The notes below the pieces were generated by a model. The model had not been told where the DNA came from. It searched no databases and saw only the letters and a list, made by a program, of their open reading frames with translations. From Streptomyces sp. NBC_00193 (GTDB lineage Bacteria; Actinomycetota; Actinomycetes; Streptomycetales; Streptomycetaceae), in assembly GCF_026342735.1 (NCBI RefSeq), contig NZ_JAPEMM010000001.1:1240001-1304000 (forward strand): a stretch of DNA of 64,000 nucleotides. The letters run 5' to 3'. The translations under genes and the position numbers were made by a program. Below, piece after piece: positions 8,053 through 16,638 of this stretch (its first letter is position 1; every line of letters starts with the position of its first letter).

Positions 8053-9455
8053 CAGTCGCCCGGGCGGGCGAACAGGGCCACGCGGGCGCCGCGCACGTCC
8101 GTCACGGAGCACAGGTCGAAGTGGGAGACCAGCGTCTGGCGTTTCACCGCCTCCGCCGGATAGCCGTCCAGCGGCTGCCCCACCGGGTCCAGCAGCGCGA
8201 CCACCCGGTCGACCGCCGGGTCCAGCAGGGCCGCCCGGATCTCTTCCGGAGTCCGCTCCACACCCTGGAGGCTCCGCGAAGCCGCCGGGGTGCGGGACAG
8301 GGCGAGGTCGCGCAGGGATCCGTAGGCCTCGGGCGAGGACAGCAGCCATTCGCGCCGCCGCGAGGGGAGGAACAGCACCGCGTCGCCCGGCCGCGCGAGT
8401 TCACGGACGGCCGCCGCCACGGCCCGCGCGTCGTCCTTGCGGCTCTCGGGGGTACGCAGCCACGCGGACCAGAGCCCGACGGGGACGAGCAGGACCCCGA
8501 CCAGCGGCCACACCCACCACCCCCGCGCCGTGGCGAGCCGTGCCCCCACGAGGAGGGCGAAGCCGGCGAGCGCGTAGAGGACGTACCGGTCCACGTACCA
8601 GGGGTGCACCAGCGAGACCGCGAGCAGCAGTCCGGGCGGCAGCAACGCCAGCGGCAGGGCGACCCGTACGAGTTCCCGCGCGGCCCCCCGGGCCAGGAGC
8701 AGCGAGGCGGCCGCGAGGACCCCGTACGCCGCCCAGTCCTGCCAGCTCGGCCGCCCGAGCCAGCCCAGTTGCTGCTGCGCCTGCCGTGCGCTGACCAGCG
8801 CGAGCGGCAGCAGCGCGGCCGGCACGGCCCCGGCGGCGAGCCGCCAGCGGCGCGAGCGCCAGGCGGCGAACGCGTGCGCGGGCAGCGCCAGTACGGCGAA
8901 CTCGTGCAGCCAGCACCCGAGCACCAGCACCACGGCGTAGGCGACCCAGCGCTCGCGCAGCATCAGGTACGTGGCCCAGACGACGGCCGCGGCGACGAGC
9001 GCGTACGAGCGCCCCTCCTGGGCGTACATCTGCACGGGCGGCAGCAGCGCATACCCGACCCCGGCCACCACCGCGACCCGCCCGGCAGGACCGCAGCGCC
9101 CGCCCTGCCCGGTCCCCCCGCCGCGTAGCGGGCCCGTCAGGTGGTGGGCCACCGCGGCCACGCCGGAGGCGGCGAGGGCGGTGGCGGCGACCGAGGGGAG
9201 GCGCAGGGACCAGAGGCCGGGGTCGGAGGCGGTGGTGCCCGTCGCCGCGAAGACCGCGTGCATCAGGAGGTAGTAGAGGCCGTGGACGGCGTCGACCTGA
9301 CCCAGCAGTTCCCAGAGCTCCCCGAGCGGCCGGTGGGCGACCTGCCACGTGACGGACTCGTCGCGCCACAGGGAGCCGCCCCGCGAGAGGCCCCAGAGGC
9401 CGAGTGCGAAGGCGGTGAGCGGCGGCAGCCAGCGCCAGAGGGCGAAGCGGCGGAT
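8046..9455 (-). CDS. GT-C family glycosyltransferase (GT39/PMT-like), start codon unclear
   Basis: About 470-residue polytopic membrane protein. The first luminal loop holds 'SLWRDESVTWQVAHRPLGEL', the acidic D-E catalytic signature of GT-C enzymes, followed by about ten hydrophobic segments and a soluble C-terminal part. It probably uses a polyprenyl-phosphate sugar donor outside the membrane; the acceptor is unknown. The coding frame clearly continues upstream of the ATG at 9263 through the D-E loop, back to 'HSEADIRRFALWRWLPP', and then meets an in-frame TAG at 9471-9473. No ATG, GTG or TTG lies between. I give 9455, an ATC with GGAGG five bases upstream, as a placeholder. A CTG start or an indel just upstream is equally possible. 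Confidence 0.75.
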   Translation of the reverse strand: MRRFALWRWLPPLTAFALGLWGLSRGGSLWRDESVTWQVAHRPLGELWELLGQVDAVHGLYYLLMHAVFAATGTTASDPGLWSLRLPSVAATALAASGVAAVAHHLTGPLRGGGTGQGGRCGPAGRVAVVAGVGYALLPPVQMYAQEGRSYALVAAAVVWATYLMLRERWVAYAVVLVLGCWLHEFAVLALPAHAFAAWRSRRWRLAAGAVPAALLPLALVSARQAQQQLGWLGRPSWQDWAAYGVLAAASLLLARGAARELVRVALPLALLPPGLLLAVSLVHPWYVDRYVLYALAGFALLVGARLATARGWWVWPLVGVLLVPVGLWSAWLRTPESRKDDARAVAAAVRELARPGDAVLFLPSRRREWLLSSPEAYGSLRDLALSRTPAASRSLQGVERTPEEIRAALLDPAVDRVVALLDPVGQPLDGYPAEAVKRQTLVSHFDLCSVTDVRGARVALFARPGDCP

Positions 9456-9535
9456 GTCGGCCTCCGAGTGCTATCCGTGCGGGTGGTGCTGACTCCATAC
9501 TCGGGGTTCGAGCCGGATACCTGCGGGGGTGGGGC

Positions 9536-10198
9536 GTGCGAGCACGTGGTGGGCGAGTGGGCTGGGCGACAGCGACGGCAACGGCGGCGGTGACGCTGGC
9601 CGTGGCGGCGGCCCTGGGCGGGTGTTCCTCCGACGGGTCGAAGGACGGGGCCCCACCGAAGCCGAACGCGAGCACGGGCGCGAGCACCGGCACCGCCACG
9701 AGCACCCCGTCCGGGACGGCAACGGACGCCTCGGGTACTCCGTCCCCCGGTCAGAGCGCCGGCCAGAGCCCGGACCCGGGCACCGGTACGACCGCTCCCG
9801 CCCCGCAGCCCGCGCCGAGCACCTCCGCCCCCGCACCCAGCGCCTCGCCGCCCGGCGCCGACGAGACGCTCGTCGCGGTCACCCGTAGCGGCGGCATCAG
9901 CGGAAAGACCAGCACCTTGATCATCAAGGGTGACGGATCGTTCCTCCGGCTCAACGCGAAGGCCGAGACCGTCGACCGCGGCAAGCTCTCGCCGGCCGCC
10001 CTCGCGAAGCTGCGCACCGCGCTCCAGGAGGCGGACTTCCCCCGCCTGCCCCGGATCTCGATGCCCAAGGAGCCGGTCTTCGACGCGTTCACGTACGCCT
10101 TCCGGTACGGGGGCTACGAGGTCGCCGCCGCCCAGACCGCGCTGCCGCGGCCCCTGGAGGGGGTCCTGGGCGCCCTGCCGTCCTTCGAGCCGCGCTGA
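9536..10198 (+). CDS. Secreted lipoprotein, unknown function
   Basis: 220 residues. Signal peptide with twin small residues and lipobox LGGC (Cys near 30), then a long Ser/Thr/Pro/Gly-rich disordered linker (about 32-108), then a compact domain from about 110 with 'VAVTRSGGISGKTSTLIIKGDGSF', which resembles small beta-rich proteinase-inhibitor-like or lipoprotein domains of actinobacteria. GTG 9536 follows a G-rich tract. Divergently transcribed from the glycosyltransferase; the short shared intergenic region suggests possible co-regulation, which is only an inference. Confidence 0.8.
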   Translation: MRARGGRVGWATATATAAVTLAVAAALGGCSSDGSKDGAPPKPNASTGASTGTATSTPSGTATDASGTPSPGQSAGQSPDPGTGTTAPAPQPAPSTSAPAPSASPPGADETLVAVTRSGGISGKTSTLIIKGDGSFLRLNAKAETVDRGKLSPAALAKLRTALQEADFPRLPRISMPKEPVFDAFTYAFRYGGYEVAAAQTALPRPLEGVLGALPSFEPR

Positions 10199-10229
10199 AG
10201 GAAGCGCGGCACCGCCGCCGGCCGCCCCG

Positions 10230-10901
10230 TCACAGCCCCGTGCCCGCCACCGTGATCTCCCGCAGCCTCCGGTCCAGGTACGCGCGGAGCAGGACCGCCA
10301 TGTCCACGCCCTGCGGATCCAGCACCCACTGGATCTGGAACCCGTCCATCACCGCGATGATCTCGCGGCCGACGGCCTCGCAGTCCGCGTCCGGCCGCAT
10401 CTCGCCGCGCGCGACGCCCGCCCGGAGCAGGTCGACGGTGTAGCCGAGGACCCGGTCGTAGCGCTGCCGGAAGTAGGCGTGCGCGGGGTGGCCCGGGTTC
10501 CCGGACTCGCCGACCAGCGTGTTGTACATCCGTACGAGCCCGGGCCGGCGGGCGTTCTCCTCGGCGAGGGCGACCACGGCGGCGAAGTGCGCGGCGACCG
10601 AGGGGACCTCTTCCGCGGGCCCGCTGAAGAGCCGTTCGACGTCGTGCTGCTCGCTCTGCGCCAGCACGGACAGCAGCAGGTCCTCCTTGCCGCGGAAGTG
10701 ATGGAGCAGGCCGCCCTGGGTGATCCCGCAGTCGTTGGCGATCCGGGCGAGCGAGGAGGCGTGGAAACCCCACTGCGCGAAGTGTTCGACGGCGGTGTCG
10801 AGGATCTTCTGGCGACGGGCGTCGCCCACCGCGTACCCGCCCCGGGCTGCCGCCGCCTTGGGGGCCGCCTTGGGGGCCGTTCGGCCCTTGTCCTGTGCCA
10901 T
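10230..10901 (-). CDS. TetR-family regulator of the MFS/GH3 operon (predicted)
   Basis: 223 residues: a Lys/Ala-rich tail, then the TetR HTH 'ARRQKILDTAVEHFAQWGFHASSLARIANDCGITQGGLLHHFRGKEDLL' (about 28-77), and an all-helical ligand domain. It is divergent from the transporter-glycosidase pair, and the 148-bp space between holds a perfect 10-bp-arm inverted repeat, so the natural reading is a sugar- or glycoside-responsive repressor of its own gene and of the operon. ATG at 10901 is the first Met of the conserved product. The ligand is unknown. Confidence 0.9.
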   Translation of the reverse strand: MAQDKGRTAPKAAPKAAAARGGYAVGDARRQKILDTAVEHFAQWGFHASSLARIANDCGITQGGLLHHFRGKEDLLLSVLAQSEQHDVERLFSGPAEEVPSVAAHFAAVVALAEENARRPGLVRMYNTLVGESGNPGHPAHAYFRQRYDRVLGYTVDLLRAGVARGEMRPDADCEAVGREIIAVMDGFQIQWVLDPQGVDMAVLLRAYLDRRLREITVAGTGL

Positions 10902-10932
10902 GCGGACCACCCTAAACCGGACTGTTTCCGGC

Positions 10933-10992
10933 CACTCCGAGGGAGTGATCCAGCTCACTCCGCGAAAACCTAGTGGGTACACGGTTTTCGCG
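10933..10992. promoter_or_regulatory. Inverted-repeat operators between the TetR gene and the MFS operon
   Basis: Two palindromes. The first is CACTCC-gag-GGAGTG (10933-10947), with a nearby GAGTGA/TCACTC pair. The second is a perfect 10-bp repeat, CGCGAAAACC (10961-10970) and GGTTTTCGCG (10983-10992), with a 12-bp spacer. Position and symmetry make the second the best candidate TetR operator. Confidence 0.6.
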
Positions 10993-11049
10993 CCTACGGT
11001 GAAACCGCCCGGTCGGCGACGAGGCCGACGCGGAGACGTTGGAGCCCTC

Positions 11050-12348
11050 ATGCCGCTCACGCAGGACCCCGGAAGTGCACTCGCCGCCACCGACCGACCC
11101 GATCCGGCCACCCCGGCCGACGGATCCGCCGACGCCCCCGCCAAGCTGATCTTCGGCCTGGTCGCCGCCCAGCTCGGCGTCTGCATCGCGGTCTTCACCC
11201 CGATCGTGGTGACCCTGGCCCTGCGCGTGGCCCAGATCGTCCCGGAGGCCGGGCGCGGCGCCGCCCTCGGCAAGGTGCTCTCGGTCGGAGCGCTCCTCGC
11301 CCTCGTCGGCAACCCGCTCTTCGGCGCCCTCTCCGACCGCACGACCAGCCGGTTCGGCCGCCGCCGCCCCTGGCTCGTGGGCGGCATGGCGGTCGCCGCC
11401 GTCGGCCTGACCGTCGTCGGCCTCGGCTCCAGCGTCACCACGCTGCTCGTCGGCTGGGCCGTCGCGCAGCTCGGCTGCAACGCCGCCCTCTGCATGGTCA
11501 CCGCCTGCATCCCGGACCTGATCCCGGACCACCAGCGCGGCCGCGTCTCCGGCATGGTCGGCATGATGCTGTCCGTCTCGATGGTGGCCGGCAGCTTCCT
11601 CGCGCAGCTGTTCACGGACGACATGGCGCTGGCCTTCATCGTCCCGGCCGTCGTCGGCGTCCTCGGGGTGTGCGTGCTGGCCGCCGTGATGCCCGACCGG
11701 CCGGCCCGCACCGAGTCCGTGGCCCCGTACGGCCTGCGGGAGTTCCTGCACAGCTTCTGGGTGAACCCGCGCAAGAACCCCGACTACGCGTGGAACTTCG
11801 CGAGCCGCTTCCTGGTCTTCATCGGCATCGCCTGCGTGACCAGCTACCAGGTGTACTTCCTGATGGACCGCCTCGGGGTCGCCGAGGGCGAGGTCGCCTC
11901 GAAGATGTTCACCACCACCCTCGTCACCGTCGGCGGCGTCGTGGCCGGCTCCCTCGCCGGCGGCTGGCTGTCCGACGCCACCGGCCGCCGCAAGCCCTTC
12001 GTGCTCGCGTCCGCCTTCGTCATCGGCATCGGCCTGCTGCTGATCGCCACCGCGGGCACCTTCGGGATGTTCCTCTTCGCCGTGGCCGTCTTCGGCTTCG
12101 GCGAGGGCCTCTACCTCGCGGTCGACGTGGCGCTCGCCGCCGCCGTCCTGCCGGATCCGGAGACCGCCGCGAAGGACATGGGCGTCCTCAACATCGCCAA
12201 CGCCCTCCCGCAGTCCCTCGTCCCGATGCTCGCGCCGTTCGTCCTCGCCATCGGCGGAGGGGGCAACTACGGCGCCCTCTTCCTCGTCGGCGGCATCGCG
12301 GCGGCCGTCGGCGCCGCCCTCGTCCAGCTGATCCGCTCGGTCAAGTGA
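11050..12348 (+). CDS. MFS transporter (sugar/glycoside symporter-like)
   Basis: 432-residue membrane protein with 12 predicted TM helices. The loop between TM2 and TM3 is 'GNPLFGALSDRTTSRFGRRRPWL', the MFS motif A as seen in GPH/SUC-type sugar:cation symporters, and a second copy 'GGWLSDATGRRKPF' lies at the start of the second half. ATG 11050 follows a GGAG at five to six bases. It precedes a GH3 glycosidase on the same strand (158 bp apart), so the pair probably imports and hydrolyses a beta-glycoside. Confidence 0.88.
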   Translation: MPLTQDPGSALAATDRPDPATPADGSADAPAKLIFGLVAAQLGVCIAVFTPIVVTLALRVAQIVPEAGRGAALGKVLSVGALLALVGNPLFGALSDRTTSRFGRRRPWLVGGMAVAAVGLTVVGLGSSVTTLLVGWAVAQLGCNAALCMVTACIPDLIPDHQRGRVSGMVGMMLSVSMVAGSFLAQLFTDDMALAFIVPAVVGVLGVCVLAAVMPDRPARTESVAPYGLREFLHSFWVNPRKNPDYAWNFASRFLVFIGIACVTSYQVYFLMDRLGVAEGEVASKMFTTTLVTVGGVVAGSLAGGWLSDATGRRKPFVLASAFVIGIGLLLIATAGTFGMFLFAVAVFGFGEGLYLAVDVALAAAVLPDPETAAKDMGVLNIANALPQSLVPMLAPFVLAIGGGGNYGALFLVGGIAAAVGAALVQLIRSVK

Positions 12349-12506
12349 CGGCCCGCCCGACCGTGCCCGCCACCGCCCACGCACCCGGCCCCGGCGCCCC
12401 CGGCCCCACCCCCGACCGGCCGTCCGGCCCCACACCCGCCCCGACGCACGCTCCCGCACCCGCCCCCGCGACCTCCCGCGCGACCGACCTCCCCAGGAGC
12501 CCCGCC

Positions 12507-14288
12507 ATGAACGCCACCCCGACGCCCCCAACCACCCCCGCCCTCCCCTACCGCGACGCCTCCCTCCCCGTGGACCGGCGCGTCGAGGACCTGCTCTCCC
12601 GCATGACCCTGGAGGAGAAGGCCGGCCAGCTCTTCCACTCGATGCTGATGATGAACGCGGACGGCACCCCGGTCACCGAGACCGACGGCTCGATCCTCCC
12701 GTTCACCACCCCCGAGCTGATCGAGGGCCGCCACCTCACCCACTTCAACCTCCTCGGCAGCTACGGCGCCCGTGAGATGGCGACCTGGCAGAACGCCGTC
12801 CAGGAGATGGCCGCCGGAACCCGCCTCGGCATCCCGGTGACCCTGTCGACCGACCCCCGGCACTCCTTCACCGACAACGTCGGCGCCTCCTTCAACGCCG
12901 GCGCCTTCTCGGCCTGGCCCGAGGCCATCGGTCTGGCCGCGATAGGCGATCCGGAGCTGGTCTTCGAGTTCGCGGACATCATGCGGCGCGAGTACCTCTC
13001 CGTCGGCTTCCGCGTCGCCCTGCACCCGCAGATCGACCTGGCCACGGAGCCGCGGTGGGCCCGCCAGTCGGGCACCTTCGGCTCGGACGCGAAGCTGACG
13101 GGCGAGCTCGTCCAGGCGTACGTACGCGGCCTGCAGGGCGAGACGCTCGGCGCGGCCTCGGTCTCCGCGATGGTCAAGCACTTCCCCGGCGGCGGCCCGC
13201 AGAAGGACGGCGAGGACCCGCACTTCGCGCACGGCAAGGAGCAGATCTACCCGGGCGGGATGCGCGAGCACCACCTGGAGCCGTTCAAGGCGGCCATCGC
13301 GGCCGGCTGCTCGCAGATGATGCCGTACTACGGCCAGCCCATCGGCACCGACTGGGAAGAGGTCGGCTTCGGCTTCAACAAGGGCGTCGTCACCGGCCTG
13401 CTCCGCGAGCAGCTCGGCTTCCAGGGCATCGTGTGCACCGACTGGGGCCTGATCACGGACTCGGTGATCTTCGGCGAGCCGCACCCGGCCCGCGCCTGGG
13501 GCGTGGAGCACCTGAGCGTCGCCGAGCGGGCGGCCCTGGCGCTGGAGGCGGGTTCGGACCAGTTCGGCGGCGAGCAGTGCCCCGAGGTCGTCGTGGAGCT
13601 GGTCCGCTCGGGCCGGGTCCCCGAGGCCCGGATCGACGCGTCCGTACGCCGGCTGCTGCGCGAGAAGTTCGTCCTCGGCCTCTTCGAGAACCCGTACGTG
13701 GACCCGGACGCGGCGGCCGAGACCGTCGGCCGCGCCGACTTCGCGGCGGCCGGCGCCGCGGCCCAGCGGCGCTCCCTGACGGTGCTCACCAACACCGGGA
13801 AGACCCTGCCGGTCTCCGGCCGGCCGAAGCTGTACGTCAAGGACGTGGACGCGGACGTCGCGGCGGCGTACGGCGAACTCGTGTCCGACCCGGCCGAGGC
13901 GGATCTGGCGGTGCTGCGGCTGCGCACCCCGCACGAGCCCCGCACGAACGTCTTCGAGTCCTTCTTCCACTCGGGTTCGCTGGCCTTCCCCGAGCCGGAG
14001 CTCACCGAGATCCTGTCCCTCCTGGACGCCGTCCCGACCCTGGTCTGCATCAACCTGGAGCGGGCCGCGGTGATCCCCGAGATCGCGGAGCGGGCGGCCG
14101 CGCTGATCGCGGACTACGGGGCTTCGGACGCCGCGCTCCTGGACGTGGCCTTCGGCAGGGCGGCCGCCGGGGGGCGGCTGCCCTTCGAGCTCCCGCGCTC
14201 CATGGAGGCGGTGGCGGCCTCCCGCCCGGACGTCCCGAACGACACCGCCGACCCGGTCTTCCCGCACGGCCACGGCCTCACCCTGTAG
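12507..14288 (+). CDS. Glycoside hydrolase family 3 protein
   Basis: 593 residues without a signal peptide, so cytoplasmic. N-terminal TIM-barrel with 'RVEDLLSRMTLEEKAGQLFH', 'AMVKHFPGGG' (substrate-binding Lys-His) and the nucleophile region 'GFQGIVCTDWGLI' (Asp in CTDW), then the alpha/beta sandwich domain ('RRSLTVLTNTGKTLPV...'). Beta-glucosidase or beta-xylosidase activity is typical; specificity cannot be fixed. ATG has AGGAG seven bases upstream. The preceding 150 bp is Pro/Ala-coding-like C-rich spacer with no gene. It is likely co-transcribed with the MFS gene. Confidence 0.92.
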   Translation: MNATPTPPTTPALPYRDASLPVDRRVEDLLSRMTLEEKAGQLFHSMLMMNADGTPVTETDGSILPFTTPELIEGRHLTHFNLLGSYGAREMATWQNAVQEMAAGTRLGIPVTLSTDPRHSFTDNVGASFNAGAFSAWPEAIGLAAIGDPELVFEFADIMRREYLSVGFRVALHPQIDLATEPRWARQSGTFGSDAKLTGELVQAYVRGLQGETLGAASVSAMVKHFPGGGPQKDGEDPHFAHGKEQIYPGGMREHHLEPFKAAIAAGCSQMMPYYGQPIGTDWEEVGFGFNKGVVTGLLREQLGFQGIVCTDWGLITDSVIFGEPHPARAWGVEHLSVAERAALALEAGSDQFGGEQCPEVVVELVRSGRVPEARIDASVRRLLREKFVLGLFENPYVDPDAAAETVGRADFAAAGAAAQRRSLTVLTNTGKTLPVSGRPKLYVKDVDADVAAAYGELVSDPAEADLAVLRLRTPHEPRTNVFESFFHSGSLAFPEPELTEILSLLDAVPTLVCINLERAAVIPEIAERAAALIADYGASDAALLDVAFGRAAAGGRLPFELPRSMEAVAASRPDVPNDTADPVFPHGHGLTL

Positions 14289-14303
14289 CCCTGCGGGGCG
14301 GTC

Positions 14304-14332
14304 CCCTACCCGCCCTTCCCCCGTTCCCCGGG
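14304..14332 (+). repeat. Dispersed intergenic repeat, module A copy 1
   Basis: Matches the element TACCCGCCCTTCC / CCGTTCCCCGGG that recurs at 20674, 29554 and 46464. It lies just 3' of the GH3 gene and is followed 50 bp later by module B. Confidence 0.8.
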
Positions 14333-14383
14333 CTCAGCCCGGACCCGTGAAGACCCCGGTGCTCCGCCCCGGACCCCGCGCCT

Positions 14384-14426
14384 CAAACGCCGGCGGGGCT
14401 GGATCTTCCAGCCCCGACCGCGTTTG
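14384..14426. terminator. Module B hairpin, probable terminator of the GH3 gene
   Basis: Imperfect 20-bp stem (CAAACGCCGGCGGGGCTGGA against TCCAGCCCCGACCGCGTTTG; two or three mismatches) with a three-base loop. It is the complete form of repeat module B and sits between GH3 and the response regulator. Confidence 0.7.
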
Positions 14427-14546
14427 AAGCGCAGGTCCAGGGGCAGAGGCCCCGGCAACGAACCCGCGCAGCGAACCCGTCATAGCCGGAGCTCAGCCGC
14501 TCCTCTACGCTGCACCCCTACCACGCGGGATCTTCAGGGGCGGGAC

Positions 14547-15290
14547 ATGGAACAGACGCACACCACCACCCACAACGGCGCCGCGGCCACCCCCGGCGCG
14601 CAGCGCCGGGTACTCGTCGTCGAGGACGACCACACCATCGCGGAGGCCATCGCGGCGCGCCTGCGCGCCGAGGGGTTCCAGGTGCAGACGGCCGCGGACG
14701 GGCCGGCGGCCGTCGCCGCGGCCGAGAGCTGGCTGCCGGAGCTGCTGGTCCTGGACGTCATGCTGCCGGGCTTCGACGGCCTGGAGGTCTGCCGCCGGGT
14801 CCAGGCCCAGCGGCCCGTCCCGGTGCTGATGCTCACCGCCCGGGACGACGAGACCGACATGCTCGTCGGCCTGGGAGTCGGCGCCGACGACTACATGACG
14901 AAACCCTTCTCCATGCGCGAGCTGGCCGCGCGGGTCCACGTACTGCTGCGGCGGGTGGAGCGGGCCACGCTGGCCGCGCACGCCCCGCGCGGGGCCACCC
15001 TGCGCCTCGGCGATCTGGAGATCGACCACGCGCAGCGCCGGGTCCGCGTGCACACCGAGGACGTGCACCTGACGCCGACGGAGTTCGACCTGCTGGTGTG
15101 TCTGGCCGGGACCCCGCGGGCGGTGCTCTCGCGGGAGCAGCTGCTCGCCGAGGTGTGGGACTGGGCCGACGCGTCCGGGACCCGTACGGTCGACAGCCAC
15201 ATCAAGGCGCTGCGCCGGAAGATCGGCGCCGAGCGGATCCGTACGGTCCACGGCGTCGGGTACGCCCTGGAGACCCCGGCGCAGGCGTGA
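14547..15290 (+). CDS. OmpR/PhoB-type response regulator
   Basis: 247 residues: receiver domain with acidic pair 'VEDDHT', phosphoacceptor Asp70 in 'LLVLDVMLPGFDG', Thr in 'LMLTARD' and Lys in 'DYMTKPFS'; then the winged-helix domain from about 150 with 'LTPTEFDLLVCLAGTPRAVLSREQLLAEVWDW' and 'RTVDSHIKALRRKIG'. ATG 14547 begins a short Thr/His-rich tail. It overlaps the kinase gene by GTGA, so the two are translationally coupled. A TACGCT hexamer about 35 bp upstream of the ATG may be the -10. The stimulus is unknown. Confidence 0.95.
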   Translation: MEQTHTTTHNGAAATPGAQRRVLVVEDDHTIAEAIAARLRAEGFQVQTAADGPAAVAAAESWLPELLVLDVMLPGFDGLEVCRRVQAQRPVPVLMLTARDDETDMLVGLGVGADDYMTKPFSMRELAARVHVLLRRVERATLAAHAPRGATLRLGDLEIDHAQRRVRVHTEDVHLTPTEFDLLVCLAGTPRAVLSREQLLAEVWDWADASGTRTVDSHIKALRRKIGAERIRTVHGVGYALETPAQA

Positions 15291-16381
15291 GCGGCTACCG
15301 GCCGCCGGGGCAGCGGCCGACCGGGGGGCTGCGGCCCTTCTCCCCGTTCTCGATCAAGACCAAGCTGGGCACGCTCGTGGTGGTGTCGGTCTTCATCACC
15401 ACGGGCCTGCTGATGGTGGCCCTGCGCACGGCCACCGAGGTGCGCTTCATCACGGTGTTCTCGGTGATCGCCTCGATGCTGATCACCCAGTTCGTGGCGC
15501 ACAGCCTGACGGCGCCGCTGGACGACATGACCACCGTGGCCCGGGCGATATCCCACGGGGACTACACGCGCCGGGTGCGCGGGGCGGGCCGCCGCGACGA
15601 GCTGGGCGACCTGGCCTCCACCATCAATCTGATGGCGGACGACCTGGAGGCGGTGGACCGGCACCGCAAGGAGCTCGTCGCCAACGTCTCGCACGAGCTG
15701 CGCACCCCGATCGCGGCCCTGCGGGCGGTACTGGAGAACGTGGTGGACGGGGTCTCCGCCGCCGATCCGGAGACCATGCGCACGGCCCTGAAGCAGACCG
15801 AACGGCTCGGCCGGCTGGTGGAGACCCTGCTGGACCTCTCCCGCGTGGACAACGGCGTGGTGCCGCTGCGGGCCCGCCGCTTCGAGGTGTGGCCCTACCT
15901 GTCGGGGGTGCTGAAGGAGTCGGGCCTGGCGGCCTCCGGCCGGCCGGGGCTGTCCTCCGGCTCGGGCGGGCACACCCGCAACGACGTCCACCTCCACCTG
16001 GACGTGTCCCCGCCGGACCTGACGGCGTACGCGGACGCCGAGCGGCTGCACCAGGTGGTGGCGAACCTGATCGACAACGCGGTCAAGCACAGCCCGCCGC
16101 ACGGCCGGGTCACGGTCCACGCCCGGGCGGGCGACGCGCCCGGGGGTCTGGTGCTCGAAGTCCGGGACGAAGGTCCCGGAATTCCGGAGGCGGAGCGCCA
16201 CCGGGTCTTCGAGCGGTTCAACCGGGGCAGCGCGCGGGGCGGCGACGGCGGCACGGGCCTGGGCCTGGCCATCGCCCGCTGGGCGGTCGGCCTGCACGGG
16301 GGCGACATCGGAGTGGCCGAATCGTCACGGGGCTGCCGGATCCTTGTCACACTTCCGGGCAGCTCGCAGGCATCGAGTTGA
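15287..16381 (+). CDS. Sensor histidine kinase partner of the OmpR-type regulator
   Basis: 364 residues. Two closely spaced TM segments (about 22-42 and 50-68) with almost no extracytoplasmic loop, then HAMP, the HisKA box with His136 in 'VSHELRTPIAALRAV', and HATPase_c with N box 'NLIDNAVKHS', G1 'DEGPGIP' and G2 'GTGLGLA'. The near absence of a sensor loop suggests intramembrane sensing. GTG at 15287 overlaps the regulator stop (GTGA). It is followed by kgd, about 260 bp away, with no obvious terminator between. Confidence 0.95.
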   Translation: MSGYRPPGQRPTGGLRPFSPFSIKTKLGTLVVVSVFITTGLLMVALRTATEVRFITVFSVIASMLITQFVAHSLTAPLDDMTTVARAISHGDYTRRVRGAGRRDELGDLASTINLMADDLEAVDRHRKELVANVSHELRTPIAALRAVLENVVDGVSAADPETMRTALKQTERLGRLVETLLDLSRVDNGVVPLRARRFEVWPYLSGVLKESGLAASGRPGLSSGSGGHTRNDVHLHLDVSPPDLTAYADAERLHQVVANLIDNAVKHSPPHGRVTVHARAGDAPGGLVLEVRDEGPGIPEAERHRVFERFNRGSARGGDGGTGLGLAIARWAVGLHGGDIGVAESSRGCRILVTLPGSSQASS

Positions 16382-16638
16382 CGTAGGGTTCGAGTGGGAA
16401 GGACATGATCTCGGCCACACACGCCGGGGTCCGTCAGGGGTGCGAAGCCAGGGGGCCGCAACCGCGGTGCCTCCTGCCCGAACCACGCTTGTTTCCCGCC
16501 ATTCCTGGTGGTGAAACCCGCCGTTCGATGTGACCTACGCGACGTAAGTCCCGCCCGGTCTGCATCTCACGGCCCGGGAGGCGTAGCCTTTATTCCCGCT
16601 GTCCATACCTTGTGAAGCGGAAGAGGGCGGTTGCCGCC

